Assembly (NCBI RefSeq): GCF_020510665.1
Contig: NZ_CP075187.1
Coordinates: 2,201,001-2,265,000 of the forward strand
Direction: 5' to 3'
Source of the DNA: Dechloromonas denitrificans
GTDB lineage: Bacteria; Pseudomonadota; Gammaproteobacteria; Burkholderiales; Rhodocyclaceae
DNA length: 64,000 bases
The notes below the pieces were generated by a model. It had not been told where the DNA came from and did not search any database. It was given only the letters and a program-made list of their open reading frames with translations. Below are positions 16,109-24,470 of the stretch, piece after piece. Position 1 is the first letter of the stretch; every line of letters begins with the position of its first letter. The position numbers and the translations under genes are program-made.

Positions 16109-17937
16109 GCCCCCTCCACTTCTCTTTCCATGCGGTTTGATGTTTCCTTGAGTTCGATCAGGAACAGAATTTCCTCGACAACCGGCAAAGCAAAACCAAC
16201 TCGCTTACCGCCACGGTTATCGCGCAACAGCTGATAAAGATAGCCAACCACATCGCCCGACGACCAGAACTGGGTCACCGACGCCATGATGCGCGGCATA
16301 TCCTCAAGACATTCCGGACGCGGAGCAACGGGGACAGGAGAAACCGGAACCTCATCATCGAGAATCAGGTCCAGCGAATGACGGTTCTGACTCGGCTCCG
16401 AGCCATCCCATTGTTGAATTTCAACATTGAAGTTCTGGTTCAGATTCAACGCAACAGCTTCGAATTCATTACGCATGCCAGCCATCTTGTAGACGTCCAT
16501 CAGACGAATCCATGGCTGCAAGGCCTCCTGCGGATTGTTATCGATGTACTCCTGAAGCGCCTGGGCTGCACCCTTGACACGCCCGAAAGAAAGCATGATG
16601 TCAGCCAGTTCCATGACCGGATTGGCTTCAAAATGTTCATCAAGCGTCGTGGCATTGACCGAAAAAACAGAATCCAATTGGGCCTCAGCCAGGGAGTCGC
16701 TCGCTGCCTGCGGCGCATTGCTGACCACTTCACCTGTATCGTGCCCATCAAGCTCAAGGTCGACCTTCATGGTCGAACCCATCATGCCCGGCTCGACGGG
16801 CAGATCAACACCACCGAGCTCTTCGTGCTCTTCATCGCGCTTTGGATCAACCTCCAACCCGGGCGCAACGAACAAATCGTCAGAATCGATATTGCGCAAT
16901 TGGCGCTCACGATAATTTCTCCAGCCAAGCAAGCCGCCGAGCGCCAACACAGCCACCGACAAAAGCCCGTAGAGCCCCCACTCGGAGAGATCGCTCGACG
17001 AATCGGCTACAGCAGGCGGCTGGCTGGCTGGCGGAGCAGTCGGCGCAGGCGCAACAGGCTTGGCACTATCGCCAACGGGCTGAGCCCCCGCTACCGCAGG
17101 CGCTCCCTGAGCCGTTTCCTTCTCGGAACGCTGGGCAATTTCCAGCGTTCTCTGTTCCAGCTCAGCCAAGGTACCTTCCATGTTGCGCAGCTTTTCCGCC
17201 GTCGCCATTTGGGTATTGGCCTGCTCATGAAGCGCCATCAGCATGCGATATTCGAGGCGTAGCACTTCACGCTGAGCCTCGACCGATTGCCCGGCACCTG
17301 CCTGCCTGCCCATGCCGGCGATATCGGTCGCCAGGCGCAAGGAAGGATCACCGACATCGATCCCCGTTGAAAGCATCAAGCGGTCCGGCAATCCCTTGCC
17401 AGCATCATTGCGTCCGACAGGACGCGAACGCGGGGCCGAAGGACGGGAAACAACCGGCCCACGGTCTGCCGCCGCTGGACGCGAAGCAGCCTTTGCTGAA
17501 TTTCCTTGAACCTGTGACGGCAATTCGCGGGCAACCGCACGTGGCGACGACTCAGGCGCAACATCCCTGGCCGGCGAAGCGAGAATCACATAATCACGAG
17601 AGATATCATTCCCACACGCCACATGCACGGCAAACTGCATGATCGGCTCACGCAAGGGAATATCTGATTTGATTTCCAGAACGGGCGGATTGCCATTGCG
17701 AGTACTCAGCACCGCTTTCTTGAGCCAAGGCAGATCACCGCCATTCGCAGGCTGAACAAGGCGATAGCATGAAGCATCAAGCACTTCCTTGCCCCCGCCC
17801 AGCAAACCGACCTCAACCTGCAGACGATCGCCCAATGCTGGCTGCCCCCTGAGCTCCCCCAGCCCAATCGCTGAAGCGCTCGCAGAAACGGCGAGCAAGG
17901 CGACCGGAAAGCAATAACGGAAAGTCAAACAATTCAA
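16105..17937 (-). CDS. FimV/HubP-like inner-membrane protein
   Basis: 610-aa protein resembling FimV, which organises type IV pilus/type II secretion assembly and cell poles. The TTG start is chosen because GAGGG lies eight bases upstream and yields a signal peptide (MNCLTFRYCFPVALLAVSASASA) directly before IGLGELRGQPALGDRLQVEV, the FimV N-terminal domain signature. A Pro/Ala/Arg-rich linker follows, then a coiled coil (EAQREVLRLEYRMLMALHEQ), one membrane helix (WGLYGLLSVAVLALGGLLGW), and an acidic cytoplasmic part with TPR-like helices (ELADIMLSFGRVKGAAQALQ). No LysM domain is visible, which is atypical. It overlaps the acyl-CoA dehydrogenase start. Confidence 0.75.
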   Translation of the reverse strand: MNCLTFRYCFPVALLAVSASASAIGLGELRGQPALGDRLQVEVGLLGGGKEVLDASCYRLVQPANGGDLPWLKKAVLSTRNGNPPVLEIKSDIPLREPIMQFAVHVACGNDISRDYVILASPARDVAPESSPRAVARELPSQVQGNSAKAASRPAAADRGPVVSRPSAPRSRPVGRNDAGKGLPDRLMLSTGIDVGDPSLRLATDIAGMGRQAGAGQSVEAQREVLRLEYRMLMALHEQANTQMATAEKLRNMEGTLAELEQRTLEIAQRSEKETAQGAPAVAGAQPVGDSAKPVAPAPTAPPASQPPAVADSSSDLSEWGLYGLLSVAVLALGGLLGWRNYRERQLRNIDSDDLFVAPGLEVDPKRDEEHEELGGVDLPVEPGMMGSTMKVDLELDGHDTGEVVSNAPQAASDSLAEAQLDSVFSVNATTLDEHFEANPVMELADIMLSFGRVKGAAQALQEYIDNNPQEALQPWIRLMDVYKMAGMRNEFEAVALNLNQNFNVEIQQWDGSEPSQNRHSLDLILDDEVPVSPVPVAPRPECLEDMPRIMASVTQFWSSGDVVGYLYQLLRDNRGGKRVGFALPVVEEILFLIELKETSNRMEREVEGA

Positions 17938-17980
17938 GGAAACAGCCCTCAATGACAAAAAACTAAGCGGATTGTAGTCG

Positions 17981-18646
17981 TTATTTATCACATAGATAAC
18001 AGGAATCGTTAAAGGTAAGTACCCAGTTGGGACGATAAACGACAAAAAGCGTCATGACCATTCCCGAGAGCCATGCCTCGGAGAATCCCAATAACAAAAA
18101 ATAGGGGAAATAATCACCAATCAGATATTCCCATTCGTACGCCCCCGCCATTGCCATGAACACAGAAACGGTAAATCCGGTCGCAATAACAGTCAGTGCC
18201 GCACAAAGAAATCCGTGAATGAATATATAAACAAAAAAATGCTTGGGAAGAACCGGAGAAAGCCACTTGAACAAGAAATGACTGCACGGCACCGCCACGC
18301 CAGCCATCAGTAGCTCATTCAACCCAAAGGCAAAAATTCCGGCAGAACCATTCAAGGTGACAGCAGCCAAAACGGCAGACAAACCAATGAAGGCAAGGTA
18401 AGGGCCAAAACTTAGCGTAAAGACAGTAGCGCCCAGCAGATGGAATCCCAACCCGGGTTTGACGCCCGCTTTCATGCTCCAGATCAGCACCAGGAACACG
18501 ATCATGCCAAGCCACACATTGAGCTGTTCCGAATCTTTGAGACGCGCCCAGTCGGCCCGAAAAAGACAAAGGGCGAAGACGGGTAGCCAGACGACCCAAG
18601 CCGCCCAGTACCACGCTTCGCCCAACAGTGTGTCCGGTAGATTCAC
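17981..18646 (-). CDS. CbiM-like energy-coupling-factor permease
   Basis: 221-aa integral membrane protein with about six or seven hydrophobic helices. The segment GLGFHLLGATVFTLSFGPYLAF, followed by AFGLNELLMAGVAVP, matches the CbiM/CbiM-like family of cobalt/nickel ECF substrate-binding subunits. The N-terminal Met-His metal-binding motif of true CbiM is not present because the N-terminus is extended by a helix. No CbiN, CbiQ or CbiO gene is nearby, so metal transport is doubtful. Stops 43 bases before the fimV-like start and begins 9 bases after the etfA stop. Confidence 0.65.
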   Translation of the reverse strand: MNLPDTLLGEAWYWAAWVVWLPVFALCLFRADWARLKDSEQLNVWLGMIVFLVLIWSMKAGVKPGLGFHLLGATVFTLSFGPYLAFIGLSAVLAAVTLNGSAGIFAFGLNELLMAGVAVPCSHFLFKWLSPVLPKHFFVYIFIHGFLCAALTVIATGFTVSVFMAMAGAYEWEYLIGDYFPYFLLLGFSEAWLSGMVMTLFVVYRPNWVLTFNDSCYLCDK

Positions 18647-18655
18647 ACGGCTATT

Positions 18656-19588
18656 TTAGCCAACCGCAGCCACCAGTTGCGGCACCACCTCAAACAAGTC
18701 ACCTACCAGGCCGTAATCGGCGATCTGGAAGATCGGGGCATCGGGGTCCTTGTTGATCGCCACGATCACCTTGGAATCTTTCATCCCGGCCAGATGCTGG
18801 ATCGCACCGGAAATACCGACCGCCAGGTAGAGCTGCGGCGCGACGATCTTGCCGGTCTGGCCCACCTGGTAGTCATTCGGCACAAAACCGGCGTCGACCG
18901 CAGCACGGCTGGCGCCGAGCGCAGCACCGAGCTTGTCGGCCAGCGGTTCGAGCAGTTGCTGATAGTTTTCACCGCTGCCCAGACCTCGACCGCCAGAGAC
19001 GATGATCTTGGCGGCGCCGAGTTCAGGGCGGGCCGATTTGGTCAGTTCGCGATGGGTCAGCGCGCTTTGGGCGGTGTCGGCGGCGGCGCCGAGCGTTTCG
19101 ATTTCGGCATTGTTGCCGGCGTCGACCGCGTCAAAGGCGGTGGTACGCACGGTGATCACCTTGACCGTATCGGCGCTCTTGACCGTGGCCAGCGCATTGC
19201 CGGCGTAGATCGGGCGGACGAAGGTGTCGGCAGATTCAACACCGGTGATTTCGGAAATCTGCGCGACGTCGAGCAGTGCGGCAACGCGCGGCAGCAGGTT
19301 TTTGCCGAAGGTCGTGGCCGGGGCCAGGATGTGGCTGTAGCCGGCGGCGTTGGCGATGACCAGTGCGCTCAGGTTTTCTGCGGTCTGGCTTTGGTAGTGG
19401 GCCGCGTCGGCCACTTTGACTTTGCTCACGCCTTGCAGGCCGGCAGCTTGCTGGGCGGCGCCGCTGCAGGCGGTGCCGGCAACGAGGACGTGAATGTCGC
19501 CACCGATTTTGGCGGCGGCAGCAACGGTGTTGAGCGTGGCGGCCTTGAGGCTGGCGTGGTCGTGTTCGGCGATAACGAGGATGGTCAT
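18656..19588 (-). CDS. etfA: Electron transfer flavoprotein alpha subunit
   Basis: 310-aa subunit carrying FAD; with EtfB it takes electrons from acyl-CoA dehydrogenases to ETF-ubiquinone oxidoreductase. The C-terminal FAD domain has [58 protein letters not shown] and [22 protein letters not shown], all near invariant. Two bases separate it from etfB, so they form one transcript. Confidence 0.97.
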   Translation of the reverse strand: MTILVIAEHDHASLKAATLNTVAAAAKIGGDIHVLVAGTACSGAAQQAAGLQGVSKVKVADAAHYQSQTAENLSALVIANAAGYSHILAPATTFGKNLLPRVAALLDVAQISEITGVESADTFVRPIYAGNALATVKSADTVKVITVRTTAFDAVDAGNNAEIETLGAAADTAQSALTHRELTKSARPELGAAKIIVSGGRGLGSGENYQQLLEPLADKLGAALGASRAAVDAGFVPNDYQVGQTGKIVAPQLYLAVGISGAIQHLAGMKDSKVIVAINKDPDAPIFQIADYGLVGDLFEVVPQLVAAVG

Positions 19589-19590
19589 GA

Positions 19591-20340
19591 TCAGATCACC
19601 TTGGCTTCGTTTTTGAGTTTGTTGACGAGTTCGGCCACATCCGCGACCTTGACACCCGCGGAGCGCTTGGCCGGTTCGGCGACTTTCAGCGTGCTCAGGC
19701 GCGGGGCAACGTCAACGCCGAGGTCGGCAGGCTTGACGGTGTCGAGCGGCTTCTTCTTGGCTTTCATGATGTTCGGCAGCGTGGCGTAGCGCGGTTCGTT
19801 CAGGCGCAGGTCGGTCGAGACAACGGCCGGCAGGCTGATCGCCAGGGTTTCCAGACCCCCGTCGATTTCGCGGGTGACTTCTGCCTTGCCGCCGGCGATG
19901 ACAACCTTGGAGGCGAAGGTGGCTTGCGGCCAGTTCTGCAGCGCAGCCAGCATCTGACCGGTCTGGTTGGCATCGTCGTCAATCGCTTGCTTGCCGCAGA
20001 TGACGAGTTGCGGTTGTTCCTTGTCGCACAGCGCCTTGAGCAGCTTGGCGACAGCCAGCGGCTGAAGTTCGACGTCGGCTTCAACCAGGATGCCGCGGTC
20101 GGCACCAATCGCCATCGCGGTGCGCAGGGTTTCCTGGCAGGCGGCCACGCCGCAGGAAACAGCGATCACTTCAGTCGCAATGCCGGCTTCCTTCAGACGC
20201 ACGGCTTCTTCCACCGCGATTTCGTCGAACGGGTTCATGCTCATCTTGACGTTGGCCAGGTCTACCCCTGAACCATCCGCCTTCACGCGTACCTTGACGT
20301 TGTAGTCCACTACCCGCTTCACGGGGACGAGAATTTTCAC
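19591..20340 (-). CDS. etfB: Electron transfer flavoprotein beta subunit
   Basis: 249-aa AMP-binding subunit of ETF. Signatures are [35 protein letters not shown], the ADRGILVE region and the [18 protein letters not shown] loop. The start codon is GTG with a strong AAAGGAGAGG Shine-Dalgarno. It diverges from a TetR regulator, with paired palindromes in the shared upstream region. Confidence 0.97.
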   Translation of the reverse strand: MKILVPVKRVVDYNVKVRVKADGSGVDLANVKMSMNPFDEIAVEEAVRLKEAGIATEVIAVSCGVAACQETLRTAMAIGADRGILVEADVELQPLAVAKLLKALCDKEQPQLVICGKQAIDDDANQTGQMLAALQNWPQATFASKVVIAGGKAEVTREIDGGLETLAISLPAVVSTDLRLNEPRYATLPNIMKAKKKPLDTVKPADLGVDVAPRLSTLKVAEPAKRSAGVKVADVAELVNKLKNEAKVI

Positions 20341-20402
20341 AAGCCTCTCCTTTCAGGTCGTTTAAATTTATCAGCGCCTTTGTACTACAAACTGGCATCT
20401 GT

Positions 20403-20431
20403 TTGACAGAGTCTTAGTCATTACGCACAAT
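20403..20431 (+). promoter_or_regulatory. Sigma-70 promoter of the TetR-family gene
   Basis: A perfect -35 TTGACA, a 17-base spacer and a -10 CACAAT (4 of 6). The predicted start (about 20438) falls inside the first palindromic operator, as expected of a self-repressing regulator. Confidence 0.6.
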
Positions 20432-20433
20432 GA

Positions 20434-20451
20434 CCATACTGTGTCGTATGG
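20434..20451. promoter_or_regulatory. Palindromic operator 1 (CCATAC-N6-GTATGG)
   Basis: 18-bp inverted repeat with perfect 6-bp arms, three bases downstream of the tetR -10. Together with operator 2 it forms a tandem pair, centres 21 bp (two helical turns) apart. Probable binding site of the adjacent TetR protein. Confidence 0.65.
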
Positions 20452-20454
20452 AGT

Positions 20455-20472
20455 GCATACGGTAGCGTATGG
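20455..20472. promoter_or_regulatory. Palindromic operator 2 (GCATAC-N6-GTATGG)
   Basis: Second 18-bp inverted repeat with 5 of 6 arm bases paired. It overlaps the annotated tetR start codon. Same spacing and arm sequence as operator 1. Confidence 0.6.
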
Positions 20473-21080
20473 AAATCACACCTGTCAAGTCTCCCCTGAA
20501 AGTGCCTCGCAAGAAGGCGGTATCGCCGCGCACGCAACTCGACCCCAACAACTGGGTCGAAACGGCGGTTGATGTCCTCGCCCGAGAAGGCGTTGCCGGC
20601 CTGCGCGTTGAAGTGCTGGCCAAACGCTGCGGCGTCACCAAAGGCAGTTTTTACTGGCACTTCAAGGATCGCCAGGCGCTGCTCGATGCCGTGCTGGAGC
20701 ACTGGAAAGACGGCCGGATTCGCGATATCGAAAAAACCACCTCGGTTGCACCAGGCCAGGAACGCGACCAATTGCACTATGCCATCGAGGTCTATGGCGC
20801 CAATCGCAATCGCAAGGGCATGTCCATTGAACTGGCTGTGCGCGACTGGGCTCGCCATGATGCACGTGCGGCAGCCGTCGTCGAAGCTGTTGATTTGTAT
20901 CGCCTGGAGTGTACCCGCAAACTGTTTGTTGCTTCCGGCATGTCGGAAGCCGAAGCAAAAAGTCGCAGCCTGCTTCTGTACGCCTGCGTTTTCGGGCTAT
21001 CGCTGATGCACTACAGTGATTTTGACGAGAATCTTGGCGATCTTAAGCAACGCATTGCCGAACGCATTGTTTCAAATTAA
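20469..21080 (+). CDS. TetR/AcrR-family transcriptional regulator
   Basis: 203-aa repressor-type protein. The N-terminal helix-turn-helix reads EGVAGLRVEVLAKRCGVTKG followed by SFYWHFKDRQALLDAVLEHW, the TetR signature. The C-terminal helical ligand domain has no recognisable effector pocket. It diverges from etfBA, and the pair of palindromes between them suggests control of itself and possibly of etfBA in response to an acyl-CoA or fatty acid; that ligand is inference. The start codon lies inside operator 2, so an internal GTG near 20500 cannot be excluded. Its 3' end overlaps the convergent lipoprotein gene by 4 bases. Confidence 0.9.
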   Translation: MEITPVKSPLKVPRKKAVSPRTQLDPNNWVETAVDVLAREGVAGLRVEVLAKRCGVTKGSFYWHFKDRQALLDAVLEHWKDGRIRDIEKTTSVAPGQERDQLHYAIEVYGANRNRKGMSIELAVRDWARHDARAAAVVEAVDLYRLECTRKLFVASGMSEAEAKSRSLLLYACVFGLSLMHYSDFDENLGDLKQRIAERIVSN

Positions 21081-21679
21081 CGCAGGCAATCAGCCAGCAC
21101 ACCGGATCGCTCCTGCTCCCACACACCGATTGCTGCGGTCAACTGCTCGACCACTGCCGTCAAGCCAGCTACACCGCCTTTTGAATCAGGTGACCCGGCG
21201 GCCAGGTCAAAGGCAAAAGTTTGCTCAGCCAAACGCCCGCGGCCACGATCAAGCCATTGCACGCGACCTTGCAGGACAGCCCGACTGACGGTCGCCGTAT
21301 CAAAAACCTGGCTGAACTCCGTGATATCAAGGCGTAGCACACAACGCGCCCGCCCCTGCCCTGCCGCAACCAGGCCTGAATCGCGAACCAGCTTGAGTTG
21401 AATCAACTGAGCCGGCGGCCCCGCCCAACGCGCCCTGGCATATTCACGCAATCGCGCTGGCTCGTCATAGGCCAGGCGGTAACCGATGCCCAGCGAGTCG
21501 AACCACAGCGGCGCCCTGACTTCAACGGCCATCGGCACTTTACGAATCGGCAGATTGCTGCGGTCGACCGCAAAACCGAGGTCATAGACCGCCATTGCCG
21601 TATCGCCTCGCTTGCCTGACGTCAAACAGCCGGCCAGCGACAGCACAAGGACCGGTATCGCAAAGAGTCGCACGTTCAT
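21077..21679 (-). CDS. ABC-type transport auxiliary lipoprotein (PqiC-like) of the Mla-type operon
   Basis: 200-aa outer-membrane lipoprotein. The signal MNVRLFAIPVLVLSLAGC ends in a lipobox. The following YDLGFAVDR and APLWFDSLGIGYRLAYDEPARLREYARARW match the ABC_trans_aux family found beside MCE-domain transporters. It presumably docks the periplasmic MlaD tunnel at the outer membrane. Overlaps mlaD by 4 bases. It carries the one fully palindromic copy (TGCGGTCGACCGCA) of the recurring motif. Confidence 0.82.
   Translation of the reverse strand: MNVRLFAIPVLVLSLAGCLTSGKRGDTAMAVYDLGFAVDRSNLPIRKVPMAVEVRAPLWFDSLGIGYRLAYDEPARLREYARARWAGPPAQLIQLKLVRDSGLVAAGQGRARCVLRLDITEFSQVFDTATVSRAVLQGRVQWLDRGRGRLAEQTFAFDLAAGSPDSKGGVAGLTAVVEQLTAAIGVWEQERSGVLADCLR
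21559..21572. repeat. Palindromic copy of the recurring TGCGGTCGAC motif
   Basis: TGCGGTCGACCGCA, a perfect 14-bp palindrome. Exact 10-mer copies on the plus strand start at 1210, 5915, 21559, 34370, 41250, 44270, 52755 and 53640. As the complement GTCGACCGCA they start at 4063, 14630, 18893, 21563, 24710, 38741, 46438 and 56979. The A-for-G variant TGCGGTCAAC (or complement) starts at 21134, 33207, 37801 and 47177. Nine of the 16 exact copies extend to GCTGCGGTCGAC. All lie in coding sequence. Confidence 0.75.
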
Positions 21680-22602
21680 TGCCCGCCCCCGTTAGAAAAG
21701 CCTGGCTCACCGGGGCCGGGAGGCAATGCCGGCGCACCGAAAACAAGCCCCTGCGGCGAATCTTCGAGAATCCGCAAAACGCGGCTCAGCTGACGCGAAG
21801 TTGTCGAAAAATCACTGGCCAATTCATTCAGGCGCGGCATCAGTGCCGCCGTTCCTCCGGCCGAGGCATCGCCAATGGCGCCATCGAGCTTGTCTGTAGC
21901 CGCCTGCATTTTGCCGATCAGCACGCGCGTATCGGCCAGCAAGGGGGCGACTTCACCGGCTGCAGCCGATAGTTTCTTGACATTTTGATCATCAATCAAT
22001 TTGCGAATCTGGATCAGGCTGCCGTTCAGATTTTCAAGCGCCGGCTTCATGTGCGCCGAAGCGGTCTCCAGATTAGCTAGCGTTGCCGTGAGGTGCTTGC
22101 GATTTTCTTCACTGAGCATGGCATTGGCGGATGCCATGAGCAATTGCGCCTGCTTCAAGGTCGCCGCACCGCTTTCGCCCAACTCGTCGAAAAGCGAGGG
22201 AATCATCATGATCTGCGGCGGCTTTTCATCGTCTGGCTCAAGGGGAGCCTTGTCCTTGCCGGTTTCGAGCAAAAGAATGTGCGCCAAACCGGTGACGCCC
22301 TGATAGTTGAGTTTGGCGACTGTCCCCTTGGTGAGCGGGACATCTTCACGCACCGAGATCGTCACAAGAATATTGCTGTAGTCATCCGGATCGAGCCGGA
22401 TATCGCTGACCTTGCCAACCCGGATGCCGCGATAGCGCACTTGCGCTTGTGGATTCAATCCACCGATATTTTGCTTGGTGACAACCACGTAATCATGCGT
22501 ATCGTCCTTGGCACCACCGAGCCAGTAGAGTGCCAGCAAAGCAGCAAGACCCAGCAAAAGAACAAAAATGCCGGCCACGAAGGCATGAGATTTATTTTCC
22601 AT
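21676..22602 (-). CDS. MlaD-family MCE-domain lipid-binding protein
   Basis: 308-aa periplasmic protein anchored by an N-terminal helix (AFVAGIFVLLLGLAALLALYW). One MCE domain follows (NIGGLNPQAQVRYRGIRVGKVSDIRLD), and GVTGLAHILLLETG is typical. The C-terminal half is helical and probably oligomerises into a lipid channel. Works with the adjacent ATPase and permease in phospholipid traffic between membranes. Nine bases separate it from mlaF. Confidence 0.92.
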   Translation of the reverse strand: MENKSHAFVAGIFVLLLGLAALLALYWLGGAKDDTHDYVVVTKQNIGGLNPQAQVRYRGIRVGKVSDIRLDPDDYSNILVTISVREDVPLTKGTVAKLNYQGVTGLAHILLLETGKDKAPLEPDDEKPPQIMMIPSLFDELGESGAATLKQAQLLMASANAMLSEENRKHLTATLANLETASAHMKPALENLNGSLIQIRKLIDDQNVKKLSAAAGEVAPLLADTRVLIGKMQAATDKLDGAIGDASAGGTAALMPRLNELASDFSTTSRQLSRVLRILEDSPQGLVFGAPALPPGPGEPGFSNGGGQ

Positions 22603-22611
22603 GAGCTTTCA

Positions 22612-23367
22612 TTAAAGCAGTTTCTTGCGGTCAGCGCCAAAAAAGCCGGTCACAAAAGGATGATCGACAGTCATCACTTCTGCCTTGGGACCGTGGGCAA
22701 TGATATGTCCCTCGGCCAGTACGGCAACATGGCTGGCCAGCCCGGCCAGGGTATTCAGGTCATGCGTCACCATCACGACCGTCAGGCCCAGCGCCTGTTG
22801 CAGCGAACCGACCAGTTCGACAAAGTTCTGGCTGCGATCTGGATCAAGGCCAGCCGTCGGCTCATCAAGCAGCAGCAGTTCCGGCTCAAGGGCAAGCGCA
22901 CGCGCCAGCGCGACACGCTTGACCATTCCGCCGGACAGCTCCGCCGGCATCAACAGGCCGTGAGCCGGCGCCAATTCGACCATTGCCAGCTTGAGATGGA
23001 CCAGGTGCCGAATCCAGTCTTCATCGAGGCAACGCAATTCGCGCAAGGGGAAAGCAATGTTGTCAAAAACGGATAGTGCGGAAAATAGTGCGCCATGCTG
23101 GAAAAGCATGCCGAGCCGACGGCGGATGGCTCGCTGAACCAGGCTGTCCGGATCATTCAAATCAACATCGAAAAGACGCACATACCCGGCAGTCGGCCTA
23201 AGCAAGCCGAGCATTTCACGCAACAGGGTGGTTTTTCCGCTCCCCGAGCCGCCCAGCAAACCGACGATCTGCCCGCGCTCGATAGACAAATCGAGCTTGC
23301 GATGCACGTAATGCCCGGAAAAAACCGTATCGACGCCACACAGCTCGATGACGACATCGCGGGTCAT
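22612..23367 (-). CDS. MlaF-type lipid ABC transporter ATPase
   Basis: 251-aa cytosolic ATPase. Walker A is LLGGSGSGKTTLLREM, signature [20 protein letters not shown], Walker B ELLLLDEPTAGLDPD, then the switch His in VVMVTHDLNTL. The LSGGM signature is characteristic of the Mla/Ttg2A subfamily. Four-base overlap with the permease gene. Confidence 0.94.
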   Translation of the reverse strand: MTRDVVIELCGVDTVFSGHYVHRKLDLSIERGQIVGLLGGSGSGKTTLLREMLGLLRPTAGYVRLFDVDLNDPDSLVQRAIRRRLGMLFQHGALFSALSVFDNIAFPLRELRCLDEDWIRHLVHLKLAMVELAPAHGLLMPAELSGGMVKRVALARALALEPELLLLDEPTAGLDPDRSQNFVELVGSLQQALGLTVVMVTHDLNTLAGLASHVAVLAEGHIIAHGPKAEVMTVDHPFVTGFFGADRKKLL

Positions 23368-24470
23368 AACTGGGGCATCCCGATCTGACGGGTCAATACG
23401 GCAAAAATCGCATCAACCAGAATGACCGCGGTAATTGCCGTCACCACCGCACTGGTTGTGTTGGCGGACAGACTTTCGGTGTTCGGCTTGACCCGCAAGC
23501 CGAAATAACAGGCCACAAGTGCGATGACAAAGCCGAACAGCACGCCTTTGGCCAAACCGATCAGCAAGTTTGCCATCGGCACGGCACGCGGCAGATTCTC
23601 GAAAAAATAGATCAGTGACAGATCAAGCTGGAACATCGCGGCAATCATTCCACCAAACAAGGCGACGGCCGATGTCCATAAAACCAGCAGCGGCATTGCC
23701 GCGGTCAACCCGAAAATCTTGGGCAAAACGACACGAACCGTGCGCGAGATACCCATCGTGGACAGGGCATCGATTTCCTCGGTCACTCGCATCACACCGA
23801 TCTGGGCAGTCATTGCCGAACCGGATCGGCCGGCAACCAGCACCGCGACCAAGACCGGGCCAAGCTCGCGAATGATTGAAATGCCGAGGATATTGACGAT
23901 GAACAGGTCGGCGCCGAATGTTTTCAATTGCAGGGCGGACAAGTAGCTGATCGTAATACCAATCAAAAAACCGACCAGTGCCGTTACCGGCAGTGCCTGG
24001 GCACCGGATTTATAGAGATTGGCGGTAAATTCACGCCAAGGTATATCGGCCCGATGGCGAGCCAGATAAATCACATCGAGCCAGAGTTGCCCAAGCAGCG
24101 TCACCATGCCACGCAAGTTGACGGTCGCCTTGAGCAGTTGGTGACCAACAATTTCCAGCGGATGGAAGGAGTCGACCGGCGGAGCAGAAACTTCAGCCGG
24201 AAGATTGGCAACGCGCTCGATGACGGCGCGGTGCACACCCGAAATCAGCAGGTTTTTCGGCCAGGCCTGGCCCCAGGTGCGCCACAGCAAGACAGCGGCA
24301 GCACTATCAATCCGTGTAACGGCAAGAAGATTCCAGCTTTGCTCACCGGAGACGGCTGAAGCAAGTTGCTGCTTCAATACGTCAATCTGCGGCAGCATTG
24401 CGGCCAACGTCCATTCCCCGGCCAGCACGACTTTCCCCGGCTCAAGCTGCAAGCTGGGGAACGGCTTCAT
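23364..24470 (-). CDS. MlaE-type lipid ABC permease with fused N-terminal STAS domain
   Basis: 368-aa inner-membrane permease. The first 100 residues form a STAS (MlaB-like) domain (GKVVLAGEWTLAAMLPQ, LAVTRIDSAAAVLLWRTWG). The MlaE core then has ALPVTALVGFLIGITISYLS, ELGPVLVAVLVAGRSGSAMTA and EIDALSTMGI. The domain that is a separate MlaB protein in E. coli is fused here. Four-base overlap at both ends places it in the ppx-mlaEFD-lipoprotein operon. Confidence 0.93.
   Translation of the reverse strand: MKPFPSLQLEPGKVVLAGEWTLAAMLPQIDVLKQQLASAVSGEQSWNLLAVTRIDSAAAVLLWRTWGQAWPKNLLISGVHRAVIERVANLPAEVSAPPVDSFHPLEIVGHQLLKATVNLRGMVTLLGQLWLDVIYLARHRADIPWREFTANLYKSGAQALPVTALVGFLIGITISYLSALQLKTFGADLFIVNILGISIIRELGPVLVAVLVAGRSGSAMTAQIGVMRVTEEIDALSTMGISRTVRVVLPKIFGLTAAMPLLVLWTSAVALFGGMIAAMFQLDLSLIYFFENLPRAVPMANLLIGLAKGVLFGFVIALVACYFGLRVKPNTESLSANTTSAVVTAITAVILVDAIFAVLTRQIGMPQL

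Noticed and set aside
16378..17262. A 294-codon plus-strand frame opposite the FimV-like gene
   Set aside because: Composition and lack of a Shine-Dalgarno or motifs indicate an antisense shadow of the FimV-like coding sequence.
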